A DNA stretch of 64,000 bases from Cylindrospermopsis curvispora GIHE-G1 (GCF_014489415.1 NZ_CP060822.1:1808311-1872310); one strand, 5' to 3'; shown: positions 1 to 8,899, counted from the first letter of the stretch. Numbers and translations: made by a program. Notes: generated by a model not told the origin, from the letters alone.

Positions 1-1
1 G

Positions 2-379
2 ACTAAAGGTGATTTAGATAGACAAAATACTAGACTTACAGAATACGCAGCTAAGAAAAAGTATAAAGTTAATTACATATTTACTGAAGTTGGTTCTGGG
101 ATGAATGATTCTAGAGCTGAGTTACATCAGTTAATGAAATTAGCCATAGAAAGGAGGATTACTAAAGTAGTTATAGAACATAAAGACCGTCTAATCAGAT
201 TTAACTTCAATATATTAAAAATGTTCTTTGAGTCACATAACGTTGAAGTTGAATATGTAGAAGAAGTCTTACCTAAGTCTTATGAAGCAGAGCTAATAGA
301 AGATATGTTATCTTTAATGGCTTCATTTAGTGCCAAGACTTATGGTGAACGTTCTGCTGAACGAAGGAGGAACAAATGA
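2..379 (+). CDS. tnpA: IS607-family serine recombinase (TnpA), 3' part only
   Basis: The reading frame is already open at base 2, so the N-terminal part (normally a MerR-like helix-turn-helix and the catalytic serine) lies outside the window. What remains matches the resolvase core of IS607 transposases: the signature 'VVIEHKDRLIRF' (residues about 57-68 of the visible part), then 'SAKTYGERSAERRRNK' at the end. Such enzymes cut and rejoin circular transposon intermediates with a serine nucleophile. The stop codon overlaps the ATG of the next gene (ATGA), the usual tnpA-tnpB arrangement of IS607. Because tnpB is wrecked and the left part is unseen, current mobility cannot be judged. Confidence 0.85.
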   Translation, partial: TKGDLDRQNTRLTEYAAKKKYKVNYIFTEVGSGMNDSRAELHQLMKLAIERRITKVVIEHKDRLIRFNFNILKMFFESHNVEVEYVEEVLPKSYEAELIEDMLSLMASFSAKTYGERSAERRRNK

Positions 380-530
380 TATTAGTTGAGAGACACATCA
401 TTCTAAGTTCTTAGGTGAACCTAGAATACCGGGTTACAAAGATAAAACCAAAGGACGTAATGTAGTTGTCTACTATCATGAGTCAGTATATAAAGCTGAA
501 CTCAAGCAAAGGTTTTCCAGCAACTTTTAA
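376..530 (+). pseudogene. tnpB: Collapsed tnpB of an IS607 element
   Basis: The ATG at 376 overlaps the tnpA stop and begins 'MILVERHII', the classic start of IS607/IS605 TnpB. The sequence then jumps, in another frame, to 'KFLGEPRIPGYKDK' (from 405) and continues 'GRNVVVYYHESVYKAELKQ' to a stop at 528-530. In intact TnpB (about 400 residues) the second block lies well inside the protein, so an internal deletion joined the first 9 codons to a middle segment, and the whole RuvC nuclease part is lost. TnpB is the RNA-guided nuclease that gave rise to Cas12. Here only about 50 codons survive, so it is non-functional. Confidence 0.75.
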
Positions 531-594
531 ATCAGGTGGGTCAATTTTCCGGTAAAATACTTTGAGATATTTAAATGTTGACAAGAGAATTACC

Positions 595-1299
595 ATGACA
601 GTTGCAACAGCCTTTGACTTAGAAAGTTTAAATGAACAATTTGAAACCGCCACTCCCACGGAAATTCTGGCATGGTCGGTGGAAAACATACCTACGGGTT
701 TAGTCCAAACCAGTGCTTTCAATGTTGATGACTTGATTATTACCCATATTCTTTATGAAGTACTGGATCACCCAACACCAGTGATTTTCCTTGATACCCT
801 TCATCACTTTGAACAAACTTTAGACTTGGTTGCTAAAGCTAAAACAGTTTATGGCTTAGACTTAAAGACCTATAAAGTACCCAATGTCTATAGTCGTGAG
901 GAATTTGCCGCTAAGTATGGAGAGGCGTTGTGGGATACTGATATTAGTAAATTTCATCAAATTACTAAAATTGAACCTTTGCAGCGTGGATTGGATGAAT
1001 TAAATACAGTAGCTTGGATTACTGGTCGTCGTCGGGATCAGGCGGTTACCCGTGCGAATATGCCCGTGTTTGAGTTGGACAATCAAGGGCGCTTAAAAAT
1101 TAATCCCTTGGCTACCTGGACAAGAAAAGAAAGCTGGGAGTATGTAGCTGAATACAAGGTAATTTATAATCCCCTACATGATCAAGGATACCCGAGTATT
1201 GGTGATGAGCCAATTACTACCAGAGTAGCTGATGGAGAAGATGAAAGAGCTGGACGTTGGCGCGGTACTGGGAAGACTGAGTGTGGTATTCACATTTAA
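595..1299 (+). CDS. cysH: Phosphoadenylyl-sulfate reductase
   Basis: Reduces PAPS to sulfite with thioredoxin electrons in cytosolic sulfate assimilation. The protein (234 residues from ATG 595) carries the PAPS-reductase fold markers: a 'LDTLHHFEQT' segment after the P-loop-like region, the arginine-rich 'ITGRRRDQAVTRA' that binds phosphates, and the catalytic C-terminal cysteine in 'KTECGIHI'. It lacks the paired-cysteine iron-sulfur motif of APS reductases, which favours PAPS as substrate. An upstream TTG at 562 would add 11 residues; I chose ATG 595 because 'MTVATAF' looks like the family start and AAGAGA lies just upstream. It follows transposon debris directly, so its promoter must lie within about 60 bp or inside the relic. 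Confidence 0.9.
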   Translation: MTVATAFDLESLNEQFETATPTEILAWSVENIPTGLVQTSAFNVDDLIITHILYEVLDHPTPVIFLDTLHHFEQTLDLVAKAKTVYGLDLKTYKVPNVYSREEFAAKYGEALWDTDISKFHQITKIEPLQRGLDELNTVAWITGRRRDQAVTRANMPVFELDNQGRLKINPLATWTRKESWEYVAEYKVIYNPLHDQGYPSIGDEPITTRVADGEDERAGRWRGTGKTECGIHI

Positions 1300-1319
1300 C
1301 ATTTAAATCTAGATATAAA

Positions 1320-1340
1320 TCCCACACTGTGAGTGTGGGA
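1320..1340 (+). repeat. Perfect 9-bp hairpin between cysH and sbcD
   Basis: TCCCACACT / AGTGTGGGA with a 3-base loop. There is no following T run, so it could be a weak terminator, an attenuating structure or an RNA-stability element rather than a classical intrinsic terminator. It lies 20 bases after the cysH stop. Confidence 0.5.
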
Positions 1341-1372
1341 GCGTATCATGAAAAAAAGATTGCCGTAAATCC

Positions 1373-2617
1373 ATGATCAAAGTTCTACACCTTTCAGATA
1401 TTCATATAGGAAGCGGTTTTTCCCACGGACGTATTAACCCCAACACTGGATTAAACACCCGCTTGGAGGATTTTGTTAATACCCTATCTTTATGTATTGA
1501 TCGGGCCCTGTCTGAACCAGTAGATATGGTTATATTTGGTGGTGATGCTTTTCCGGATGCTACCCCTCCACCCTACGTACAAGAAGCATTTGCCAGTCAG
1601 TTTCGTAGGTTAGTTGATGCCCATATTCCAACGGTTTTATTAGTTGGCAATCATGATTTACATTCTCAGGGTATAGGAGGAGCAAGTCTTAATATTTACC
1701 GAACTTTGGGAGTGCCTGGTTTTGTGGTGGGTGACAGTTTGACCACCCATCATATTCAAACCCCCAATGGTAAGGTACAAGTAATTACTCTACCTTGGTT
1801 GACTAGGTCTATGTTAATGACCCGCAAGGAAACTACGGGAATGTCTATGGCTGAGGTTAATCAACTTTTGATTGAAAAATTACAAGTGGTTTTAGAAGGA
1901 GAGGTGAGAAATTTAGACCCAAATCTGCCCACCATACTTTTAGCCCATTTGATGGCTGATAATGCTATGTTGGGTGCGGAACGTTTATTAGCTGTAGGTA
2001 AGGGTTTTACTCTGCCAGCTTCTTTACTTATTAGACCATGTTTTGATTATGTGGCATTAGGTCATATCCACTGCCATCAAAATCTGAATAAATCCAACGA
2101 CCCACCTGTGGTTTATCCTGGTAGTATTGAGCGAGTGGATTTTAGTGAAGAAAAAGAACAAAAGGGTTATGTCATGGTAGAGTTGGAAAAAGGTAAGGCC
2201 AATTGGCAGTTTTGCCCACTACCTGCTCGCATTTTCCGCACCATCGAGGTGGATTTATCCCCCAGCGACAATCCTCAACAAACATTATTGCAGGCGATCG
2301 CCAAACATGACCTAAGAGGGACTGTGGTCAGACTAGTTTATAAACTGCGTTCGGAACAATTAGATGTAATAGAAAACGCTGTTATTCATAAGGCGCTGGG
2401 AGATGCACATCATTATACGATTCACCCAGAACTAGTGAGTCAACTAGCTAGACCTCGAATTCCCGAATTAAATGCTAGTAGTAGTATGGATCCCATAGAG
2501 GCATTAAAGACCTACTTAAATAATCGTGAAGATTTAAAAGATATTGCCACATATATGTTAGAAGCTGCACAAGAGTTATTAGGAGATGATGAGACTATGA
2601 TTTTAGTAGATAGATAG
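1373..2617 (+). CDS. sbcD: SbcD-like DNA repair metallophosphoesterase
   Basis: Nuclease subunit of the SbcCD (Mre11-Rad50-type) complex that processes hairpins and double-strand ends. All calcineurin-like metal-binding motifs are visible in order: 'LSDIHIG' (residues 7-13), 'GGDAFPD' (about 56), 'GNHDLH' (about 92), 'LAHLMA' (about 192) and 'ALGHIHCHQ' (about 226). The length of 414 residues fits SbcD. No sbcC partner is nearby; in many cyanobacteria the two are unlinked. The C-terminal third (about 290-414) is the less conserved capping region. A hairpin precedes the gene and a strong terminator-like stem follows it, so it is probably transcribed alone or with cysH. Confidence 0.85.
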   Translation: MIKVLHLSDIHIGSGFSHGRINPNTGLNTRLEDFVNTLSLCIDRALSEPVDMVIFGGDAFPDATPPPYVQEAFASQFRRLVDAHIPTVLLVGNHDLHSQGIGGASLNIYRTLGVPGFVVGDSLTTHHIQTPNGKVQVITLPWLTRSMLMTRKETTGMSMAEVNQLLIEKLQVVLEGEVRNLDPNLPTILLAHLMADNAMLGAERLLAVGKGFTLPASLLIRPCFDYVALGHIHCHQNLNKSNDPPVVYPGSIERVDFSEEKEQKGYVMVELEKGKANWQFCPLPARIFRTIEVDLSPSDNPQQTLLQAIAKHDLRGTVVRLVYKLRSEQLDVIENAVIHKALGDAHHYTIHPELVSQLARPRIPELNASSSMDPIEALKTYLNNREDLKDIATYMLEAAQELLGDDETMILVDR

Positions 2618-3053
2618 TGGTATATTAGTTTGTTGTATTACCCATAAAAAAGAGAGTGGGAGGAGGCATTACCAAGCGCCATTCACTCCCACTCTCTTAT
2701 TTGCCGCTGAAGCGATTAGGGAATATCACTAACAAACCTGATCGTTAATTAGGGGGGTAATTTGTAATCGATTAGGTTTGTATTTATTGATCATTCCTAT
2801 TGCAGCAAATGGTTATTACGTTATTAGTTTCACAAATCGAAAAGTGGAGACTAGTACCTTGTGGAACCATTAGTTTCTGTTTTTTCGTTTGTCAAATTCA
2901 ATGTAACTCAATTCCAGAGACCCTGGTTGCCAAGTTGGCACTTGGTTAAGACATTATGGAAAAATTTTGCTTAGTGTTAATATTGGACATTATATTATAG
3001 ATTTGCTGGATTTGTTCCCAACCACGTCAGAACATTAGTTCAGTAGGACTCTT
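2618..3053. other. Intergenic region sbcD-kimA with two hairpins
   Basis: No gene seen in 436 bp. It holds the terminator-like stem at 2650-2698 and, 34 bp further on, a second inverted repeat: ACAAACCTGATCG (2732-2744) against CGATTAGGTTTGT (2769-2781), 12 of 13 pairs Watson-Crick plus one G-T wobble, enclosing a G-run. The remaining 270 bp lead into the KimA-like transporter gene. In Bacillus the homologous gene is under a c-di-AMP riboswitch; I could not recognise that consensus here, so I do not call one. Confidence 0.6.
2650..2698. terminator. Long stem-loop terminator after sbcD
   Basis: AAGAGAGTGGGA (2650-2661) pairs perfectly with TCCCACTCTCTT (2687-2698) around a 25-base loop. A run of A precedes the stem and only TTAT follows, so it could serve either strand. 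The position 33 bases after the sbcD stop fits transcription termination. Confidence 0.55.
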
Positions 3054-4889
3054 ATGTCATTATACTCCCAAATTAAAAAGTTTTTAATTGGTAAATCCTT
3101 ACCCACCAGCGCCCACACAGAAGAGAGACTAAGCAATGCTGCTGCATTAGCAGTTCTTTCCTCAGATGCGCTCTCTTCAGTTGCTTATGCAACCGAAGAA
3201 ATTTTATTGGTTTTAGTAGCTGCTGGTAGTGGTGCCCTAGGATTTTCCCTACCCATTAGCATTGGTATTGTTGCACTCCTAGCAATAGTTATCCTCTCCT
3301 ATCGTCAAACCGTCCGAGCTTATCCTCAGGGAGGTGGTTCTTACATTGTTGCTAAAGAAAACATAGGTTTATATGCTGGTTTGGTAGCAGGCAGTTCCTT
3401 AATGATTGACTACATTCTGACTGTTACAGTTAGCATATCTGCTGGTACAGCAGCTCTAACATCGGCGATACCAATCCTGAGAGGTCACACAGTTCTTTTG
3501 TGCTTAATCTTCATATTTCTATTGAACCTAGCAAATTTAAGGGGAGTTAAGGAATCAGGAAGGATATTTATGATTCCCACCTACGCCTTTATTGGCAGCA
3601 TTTTTTTGCTGATTATGGTGGGGTTATTTAAACAATTAAGCGGTGAGGTTTCCACATCATATCCTACCATTGCCATCAGTCAAGAATTAAGTTTATTCTT
3701 TGTTCTACGGGCCTTTGCAGCTGGTTGTACCGCACTAACAGGTGTAGAAGCAATTTCCGATGGGGTATTAGCATTTAAACCTCCAGAATGGAAAAATGCC
3801 CGTTTAACCCTCTTATATTTGGGAATTGTTCTGAGTTCAATGTTTGCAGGAATTACATTTTTAGCCAATTCCTATCATCTTGTTCCCGAATCAGGACAAA
3901 CCTTACTTTCCCTATTGGGGAGAGAAGTTTTTGGTGATAGTGTCATTTATTATTTTCTACAAATTGTCACCCTATTAGTTTTATTATTAGCTGCAAATAC
4001 CAGTTATGCCGATTTTCCCAGACTGTGTTACTTCCTTTCCAAGGATGGATTTTTACCTCGTCAATTATCATTACTGGGAGACCGACTGGTCTACTCCAAT
4101 GGCATTGTTCTTCTGAGTGTTTGTGCAGCCATTTTAGTTGTCATCTTCAAGGGTCAAGTCAACGCTGTTATTCCTCTTTACGCAGTTGGTGTATTTACTT
4201 CCTTTACCCTATCCCAAGCAGGAATGGTGCGTCATTGGTTTCAAGAAAAAACCCCAGGTTGGCAGGCCAGTGCGGTCATGAATGGCATAGGTGCAATTAC
4301 TACATTAATTGTTTTGTTGGTAATAGTTTACACTAAGTTTTTGTTTGGTGCTTGGCTAGTAGTAGTAGCCATTCCCATATTCATAAATTTGTTTTTAGCC
4401 ATTGCTAAACATTATAGGCATGTAGCTGAAAGTCTTAGTGTTCAAGATGTGGTACCTTGTAGTTACGTGGCTAGACTTAAATCGGAAGTGGTTAGTCATC
4501 CTGCGGTGATAGTAGTTGGTCAACTAAATCGGGGAACAATAGAAGCTTTGGATTATGCACGCATAATTGCTGATAAAATTGTTGCCATACATGTGGATAT
4601 TGGTTCTACAGACAGGAAAACATTGGAGGAAAAATGGCAAAAATTAGAGTCTGATATTCCTCTGTATATTATTGACTCCCCCTATCGTTCTGTCATCGAT
4701 CCGGTTGTTAAGTTTGTGAGTGAGTTTGAGGAACAGTATCCAAATATGTTTACCACCGTTATTATTCCATCCTTTGTTACCCGCAATTGGTGGGATGCAA
4801 TTTTACACAATCAAACTACTTTATTTTTGAAGGTTGCTTTACGGGCTGAAAAAAGCCGAATTGTCACCAGTGTCAATTATTTTTTGTGA
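3054..4889 (+). CDS. APC-family permease, KimA-like potassium transporter
   Basis: Membrane protein of 611 residues, close to Bacillus KimA (about 607). The N-terminal motif 'VLSSDALSSVAYATEEILL' (residues about 34-52) and 'AYPQGGGSYIVAKENIG' (about 90-106) are typical of the KimA/YdaO branch of the amino acid-polyamine-organocation superfamily. About 12 hydrophobic segments span residues 25-460. A soluble C-terminal domain (about 470-611) follows, starting near 'HPAVIVVGQLNRGTIEAL', resembling the universal-stress-like cytosolic domain of KimA. The family imports K+ with protons under c-di-AMP control; transport of another cation or amino acid cannot be excluded from sequence alone. Single gene, 54 bp before recJ on the same strand. 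Confidence 0.75.
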   Translation: MSLYSQIKKFLIGKSLPTSAHTEERLSNAAALAVLSSDALSSVAYATEEILLVLVAAGSGALGFSLPISIGIVALLAIVILSYRQTVRAYPQGGGSYIVAKENIGLYAGLVAGSSLMIDYILTVTVSISAGTAALTSAIPILRGHTVLLCLIFIFLLNLANLRGVKESGRIFMIPTYAFIGSIFLLIMVGLFKQLSGEVSTSYPTIAISQELSLFFVLRAFAAGCTALTGVEAISDGVLAFKPPEWKNARLTLLYLGIVLSSMFAGITFLANSYHLVPESGQTLLSLLGREVFGDSVIYYFLQIVTLLVLLLAANTSYADFPRLCYFLSKDGFLPRQLSLLGDRLVYSNGIVLLSVCAAILVVIFKGQVNAVIPLYAVGVFTSFTLSQAGMVRHWFQEKTPGWQASAVMNGIGAITTLIVLLVIVYTKFLFGAWLVVVAIPIFINLFLAIAKHYRHVAESLSVQDVVPCSYVARLKSEVVSHPAVIVVGQLNRGTIEALDYARIIADKIVAIHVDIGSTDRKTLEEKWQKLESDIPLYIIDSPYRSVIDPVVKFVSEFEEQYPNMFTTVIIPSFVTRNWWDAILHNQTTLFLKVALRAEKSRIVTSVNYFL

Positions 4890-4943
4890 AAATAGGGAAC
4901 GATTAGAGTTTTAGATAAATCTATCTTCATATCACAACCAGTT

Positions 4944-6767
4944 ATGAGTGTAAACAAAAAAAATATAGGGTTGCCATATCAACGCTGGCACATAGCAAAG
5001 CAAAATGAAGAATTAGCTGAAAAGTTAGCAAGTGTCAATAATGTTTCTCCTATTATAGGTCAGTTGTTAATTAATAGAGGTATGGAAACACCAGAAATAG
5101 CTACTAGATTTATCAATCCTGAATGTATAAATTTACCCTCTCCCTTGGACGAGTTCCCCGATTTAGTTCCTAGTGTGGAATTATTGGCAAGTGCTATTAG
5201 GAACCATGAGAAAATTGCTATCTGCGGCGATTATGATGCTGATGGCATGACTAGTACAGCCTTGCTGTTACGCAGTCTTGGATCTTTAGGTGCAAACATT
5301 GACTATGCTATTCCCAGTAGGATGCATGAGGGTTATGGAATCAATAAACGAATTGTGGAAGAATTTCACAGTGAAGGGGTCAGTTTAATTCTAACCGTAG
5401 ATAATGGTATTGCTGCTTTTGAACCTATTGCAAGAGCAAAAGAGTTGGGTTTGAAAGTGATTATTACGGATCACCATGATTTACCTCCCCAATTACCAGT
5501 TGCTGATGCAATTCTTAACCCCAAATTAATATCTCTATCTTCTCCTTACAGAGGTCTTGCTGGTGTGGGTGTAGCCTATGTTTTAGCTGTATGTTTAGCT
5601 CAACATTTGGGAAAACTCACAGGTCTAGTTCAACCTATGTTGGATTTATTTACTTTGGGAACTATTGCTGATCTAGCTCCTTTAACTGGTGTTAATCGTC
5701 GTTGGATAAAACGGGGTTTAAAATCATTATATAAGTCTAACTTACCCGGTATTCAGGCTTTAATTCAAGTCTCTGGTGTACAACCGAGTATGGGAGAAAA
5801 TCAGCAAGTATCTAAGGCACAAAATTCTAAGTCTTTAAAACCAGAAGATATTGGATTTCGTCTGGGACCAAGAATCAATGCTGTGGGTAGAATTGGCAAT
5901 CCTCAAATTGTGATCGAATTACTAACTACGGATGATATGGGAATTGCTTTAGAACGAGCAATGCAATGTGAGCAAATAAATGCTGAACGTCAAAAAATCT
6001 GTGAGGAAATCCAAGGAGAGGCAATATTGTTGGTTGAAGATTTGTATGCACAAAATTTGCATCAAGACCGGGTTCTGGTGGTGGTCAAAGATAATTGGCA
6101 TCATGGTGTAATTGGTATTGTCGCTTCTCGTCTGGTAGAACGTTATGGAGTTCCCGTCTTTATCGGTACTTACGAAAATAATAACCTGGTTCGTGGTTCT
6201 GCTCGAGGAATACCCGAATTCAATGTGTTTGAAGCTCTGGAGTTTACCAGGGATTTACTATATAAATATGGTGGGCACAAAGCAGCTGCTGGATTTTCTT
6301 TACCCGCAGCTAATCTAGAAAATTTCCGGTTGCGTTTATCAGAGTTTGCCAATCAATGTCTGGAAGTTCAACATCTCAAACCACTATTAAGAATAGATGG
6401 TCAAATCAATCTTTGTCAAGTCAATCGGGATTTATTCCAACAGTTGAATATTCTTCATCCCTGTGGAATTGAAAACCCTGACCCTATCTTTTGGACTCCC
6501 CAAGTACGAGTGGTAGAACAGCAAATGATTGGTAAGGGTAGTATTAAGTTGACTTTGGCTCAAATCATAGATAATATAAGATATGAAATTAGAGCTTTGG
6601 CTTGGCGATGGGGTGATTATTTCCCTTTACCCTTCACTATTGATATTGCTTATAAGTTGCGGGAAAATAACTTTAATGGTGCGAATGATATTGAGTTGGA
6701 ATTAGTCGGTGTCAGGTTACCTCAACAGTATCATCAAAGCTGCAATTACAGCTTTGACGGAAACTAG
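4944..6767 (+). CDS. recJ: Single-stranded-DNA-specific exonuclease RecJ
   Basis: 5'-3' exonuclease on single-stranded DNA, used in RecF-pathway recombination, mismatch repair and base excision. The DHH phosphoesterase signature is complete: 'GDYDADGMTSTALLLRSL' (residue about 93), 'TVDNGI' (about 152) and 'TDHHDLPP' (about 174). The DHHA1 part follows with 'GHKAAAGFSL' (about 443), and an OB-like C-terminal region ends the protein. The length of 607 residues is in the normal range. ATG 4944 lies 54 bp after the upstream transporter gene, so co-transcription is possible. Nothing appears broken. Confidence 0.93.
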   Translation: MSVNKKNIGLPYQRWHIAKQNEELAEKLASVNNVSPIIGQLLINRGMETPEIATRFINPECINLPSPLDEFPDLVPSVELLASAIRNHEKIAICGDYDADGMTSTALLLRSLGSLGANIDYAIPSRMHEGYGINKRIVEEFHSEGVSLILTVDNGIAAFEPIARAKELGLKVIITDHHDLPPQLPVADAILNPKLISLSSPYRGLAGVGVAYVLAVCLAQHLGKLTGLVQPMLDLFTLGTIADLAPLTGVNRRWIKRGLKSLYKSNLPGIQALIQVSGVQPSMGENQQVSKAQNSKSLKPEDIGFRLGPRINAVGRIGNPQIVIELLTTDDMGIALERAMQCEQINAERQKICEEIQGEAILLVEDLYAQNLHQDRVLVVVKDNWHHGVIGIVASRLVERYGVPVFIGTYENNNLVRGSARGIPEFNVFEALEFTRDLLYKYGGHKAAAGFSLPAANLENFRLRLSEFANQCLEVQHLKPLLRIDGQINLCQVNRDLFQQLNILHPCGIENPDPIFWTPQVRVVEQQMIGKGSIKLTLAQIIDNIRYEIRALAWRWGDYFPLPFTIDIAYKLRENNFNGANDIELELVGVRLPQQYHQSCNYSFDGN

Positions 6768-6843
6768 TTGACTTAGTTTTGGCTTAGTTTTGTAGTATTT
6801 TGGCAAAGTATGGCTTGCTCACACCTGCTTCCCATTTATCCAA

Positions 6844-6963
6844 TTAAAGATCCCCGTTACGAAAAGCAAGTACAAAAATTACAGCGGGTCCAGCAAGGAC
6901 AATTAATGCTACACAAGTCAATTGAAACACGACTTCCCAGTTGATATTAGCTAGAGCTTCCAT
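6844..6963 (-). CDS. psb30: Photosystem II protein Psb30 (Ycf12), 39 residues
   Basis: A 39-residue gene. The product begins '[16 protein letters not shown]', has one hydrophobic helix ('[16 protein letters not shown]') and ends 'RNGDL', which matches the small photosystem II subunit Psb30 at the PSII periphery near cytochrome b559. A good ribosome binding site (GGGAGGAA) lies five bases before the ATG. It sits alone on the minus strand between recJ and the YkgJ-like gene, convergent with recJ (76 bp gap). Psb30 is dispensable for growth but stabilises PSII under strong light in the organisms studied. Confidence 0.85.
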   Translation of the reverse strand: MEALANINWEVVFQLTCVALIVLAGPAVIFVLAFRNGDL

Positions 6964-7095
6964 TTTTCCTCCCAAGGGGTTTAAAAAATTAAATAATTCA
7001 AATTGCTAAATGGCAATTTTCCCTACTATATCAATATACCAAAAAATAGGATCAGTTCATGTCTCTTTTTGTTTCATCTATTATGGAGGTAATTT

Positions 7096-7452
7096 ATGGC
7101 TACTTGGCAATGTGTTAAGCAGTGTGGTGCTTGCTGTCATCTTGACCCTAGCGATCGCCCCCATTTATCCGATTATCTCTCACCTGCTGAACTCTCACTC
7201 TATCTCCGTTTGGTAGGTGAGGATGGTTGGTGTGTTAATTTCGATCATCAAACACGAGAATGTAATATTTATAGGGATCGTCCTTCATTTTGTCGGGTAG
7301 AGTCTAAAACCTTTGAAAAGATGTATGGTATCAAACCAGAGGAATTAAATGACTTCGCTATTGACTGTTGTCATCAACAAATAGATTCTGTATATGGCGA
7401 TCGCAGTTTAGAAATGATTCGATTTAATGGGACCCTAGGTCTTGAGTTGTGA
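7096..7452 (+). CDS. YkgJ-family cysteine cluster protein
   Basis: 118-residue protein with the family pattern of metal-chelating cysteines: 'CVKQCGACC' (residues 6-14), a central 'WCVNFDHQTRECNIYRDRP' with two cysteines, 'FCRVE', and 'CC' near residue 93. These proteins (Pfam 'CxxCxxCC' group) are predicted to bind zinc or an iron-sulfur cluster; the biochemical role is unknown. A GGAGG-type ribosome site ('ATGGAGGTAATTT') is directly before the ATG. It is followed 68 bp later by the GDT1 pair on the same strand, so metal homeostasis is a plausible shared theme, but that is inference from proximity. Confidence 0.8.
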   Translation: MATWQCVKQCGACCHLDPSDRPHLSDYLSPAELSLYLRLVGEDGWCVNFDHQTRECNIYRDRPSFCRVESKTFEKMYGIKPEELNDFAIDCCHQQIDSVYGDRSLEMIRFNGTLGLEL

Positions 7453-7520
7453 AGTAGGGACACGGATCTTTTTTTAAAAACTTGTCATTGGTCATTACAT
7501 TATGAGATAATGATAAAAAT

Positions 7521-7895
7521 ATGAAAAACTCCGTTAGCACCGTGAAACTTGATACTTTAGATTTAACCATTACTGCACCTGGTGACCAATCACCACCCAA
7601 GACAAAAAAGTCTGACTCAGTTTGGGTAGTATTTGGGACAACCTTTATTACCATTTTTTTGGCGGAAATTGGTGATAAGACTCAATTATCAACATTATTA
7701 ATGAGTGCCCAGTCCCATGCACCTTGGTTGGTATTCCTGGGAGCGGGAGCTGCTTTGGTCACCACTAGTTTACTGGGTGTACTGCTTGGTGGTTTTATTG
7801 CTAGTAGACTTAGTCCTAAAACGGTAGAAAAATCAGCAGGACTGGTATTATTGTTAGTTTCTTCGATGTTATTTTGGGATGTGATTCACGGTTAA
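7521..7895 (+). CDS. TMEM165/GDT1 family half-transporter, first half
   Basis: 124 residues with a soluble N-terminus of about 40 residues, then three hydrophobic segments. The hallmark E-x-G-D-K-T motif is in 'FLAEIGDKTQL' (about residue 50). Full-length members (Mn2+/Ca2+:H+ antiporters such as cyanobacterial Mnx/PAM71 homologues) carry two such motifs in one chain. Here the two are on separate genes only 20 bp apart, so a heterodimer is the likely active form. By family knowledge the role is Mn2+ (or Ca2+) export from cytosol to thylakoid lumen or periplasm. Confidence 0.82.
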   Translation: MKNSVSTVKLDTLDLTITAPGDQSPPKTKKSDSVWVVFGTTFITIFLAEIGDKTQLSTLLMSAQSHAPWLVFLGAGAALVTTSLLGVLLGGFIASRLSPKTVEKSAGLVLLLVSSMLFWDVIHG

Positions 7896-7915
7896 GTTAT
7901 TAAATAGATATAGAT

Positions 7916-8206
7916 ATGGATTGGAATCTTCTGGGAATTAGCTTTATTACCGTGTTTCTTTCCGAACTGGGTGATAAGAGTCAACTAGCGGCGATCGCAT
8001 TGTCTGGTCAAGGACAATCTAGAAAGGCTATATTTTTTGGCACCGCAGCTGCGCTGGTGTTCACTAGTTTGCTGGGTGTGTTAGCTGGAGGAGCGGTGGC
8101 ACAATTATTGCCCACTAGAATTTTAAAGACAATTGCAGCTATTGGTTTTGCTGTTTTGGCCATTCGTCTTTTACTACCTGAGAATGAAGACGATCGCGCT
8201 TCCTAA
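7916..8206 (+). CDS. TMEM165/GDT1 family half-transporter, second half
   Basis: 96 residues, three hydrophobic segments and the second copy of the motif, 'FLSELGDKSQL' (about residue 15). It begins 20 bp after the preceding half-gene and reads as its partner: the two proteins are clearly related but not identical ('TTSLLGVLLGG' against 'FTSLLGVLAGG'). It lacks the N-terminal soluble tail of the first half. The end of the gene and the following 15 bases contain HIP1-type GCGATCGC sequence that can form a short hairpin. Confidence 0.82.
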   Translation: MDWNLLGISFITVFLSELGDKSQLAAIALSGQGQSRKAIFFGTAAALVFTSLLGVLAGGAVAQLLPTRILKTIAAIGFAVLAIRLLLPENEDDRAS

Positions 8207-8229
8207 AAGCGATCGCCTTCATGGTCAAA

Positions 8230-8733
8230 CTAGATTGCTGTGATTTCTCTATCATTCCAACAGCGATTAAATAGCCAACCAGCTCCTACTAACTTAATAA
8301 CTTCTAGGATAAAATAACCACCATGTAGTAAATTCATGGTTTCTGGCACTGTACCAGGTGTAACCATCAAACTCAAATTACTACCCAGAGCGGACATTTG
8401 GGGGGTGAGGAGATAGGTATCTAACAGGGCCACCATGACCAATAAACAGGACCAACATATATAACTCAAGTCCCATTTTGACTTGGCTTTACCCATGGCC
8501 AATATGGAGGTTAATACTACCGCAGCAGCTACTAACTCCACACGGTTAAAATTCCAAAAAATGGTGTATCCGGCCATGGTAAAATTTGCTTCTTTCATCA
8601 TACCAGTAATGTAAAGACTGGGCATGATTAACCCATCTAATACCATGCTAGCGCTGAGCCAAAAGCCCAGGGTGAAGATCACGGTGGTTTGCCAACCGGA
8701 TCTTTTAAATTGAAGGTTAGAAATACCGTTCAT
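8230..8733 (-). CDS. Conserved four-helix membrane protein of unknown function
   Basis: 167 residues, with about four hydrophobic segments near 17-45, 60-80, 90-110 and 135-155. I do not recognise a named family or catalytic motif. The small size, charged termini and evenly spaced helices suggest an integral inner or thylakoid membrane protein. It is convergent with the GDT1 pair (23 bp between stops) and is followed upstream by 166 bp without a gene. Confidence 0.6.
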   Translation of the reverse strand: MNGISNLQFKRSGWQTTVIFTLGFWLSASMVLDGLIMPSLYITGMMKEANFTMAGYTIFWNFNRVELVAAAVVLTSILAMGKAKSKWDLSYICWSCLLVMVALLDTYLLTPQMSALGSNLSLMVTPGTVPETMNLLHGGYFILEVIKLVGAGWLFNRCWNDREITAI

Positions 8734-8899
8734 AAAATATGATTGCTGTAATTCTTTTAATTACGTTATTTGAGAACACTAAAGAATCAGGTTTTGGGAA
8801 TTGCTGACTACCTAAGTGCCATACCATTTAGTTTCTATCCAAAAATCCAATTTGACAACGAATATGCACCAAATGTTACAAATCGTTATCTTTCTCCAA

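Noticed and set aside
2700-3053. c-di-AMP riboswitch before the KimA-like gene
   Set aside because: The regulation is known in Bacillus, but the conserved blocks of that RNA are not present; only a simple hairpin was found.
7010-7216. 68-codon plus-strand frame overlapping the YkgJ-like gene start
   Set aside because: It lies in another frame over the conserved cysteine region of the real gene and lacks a ribosome site.
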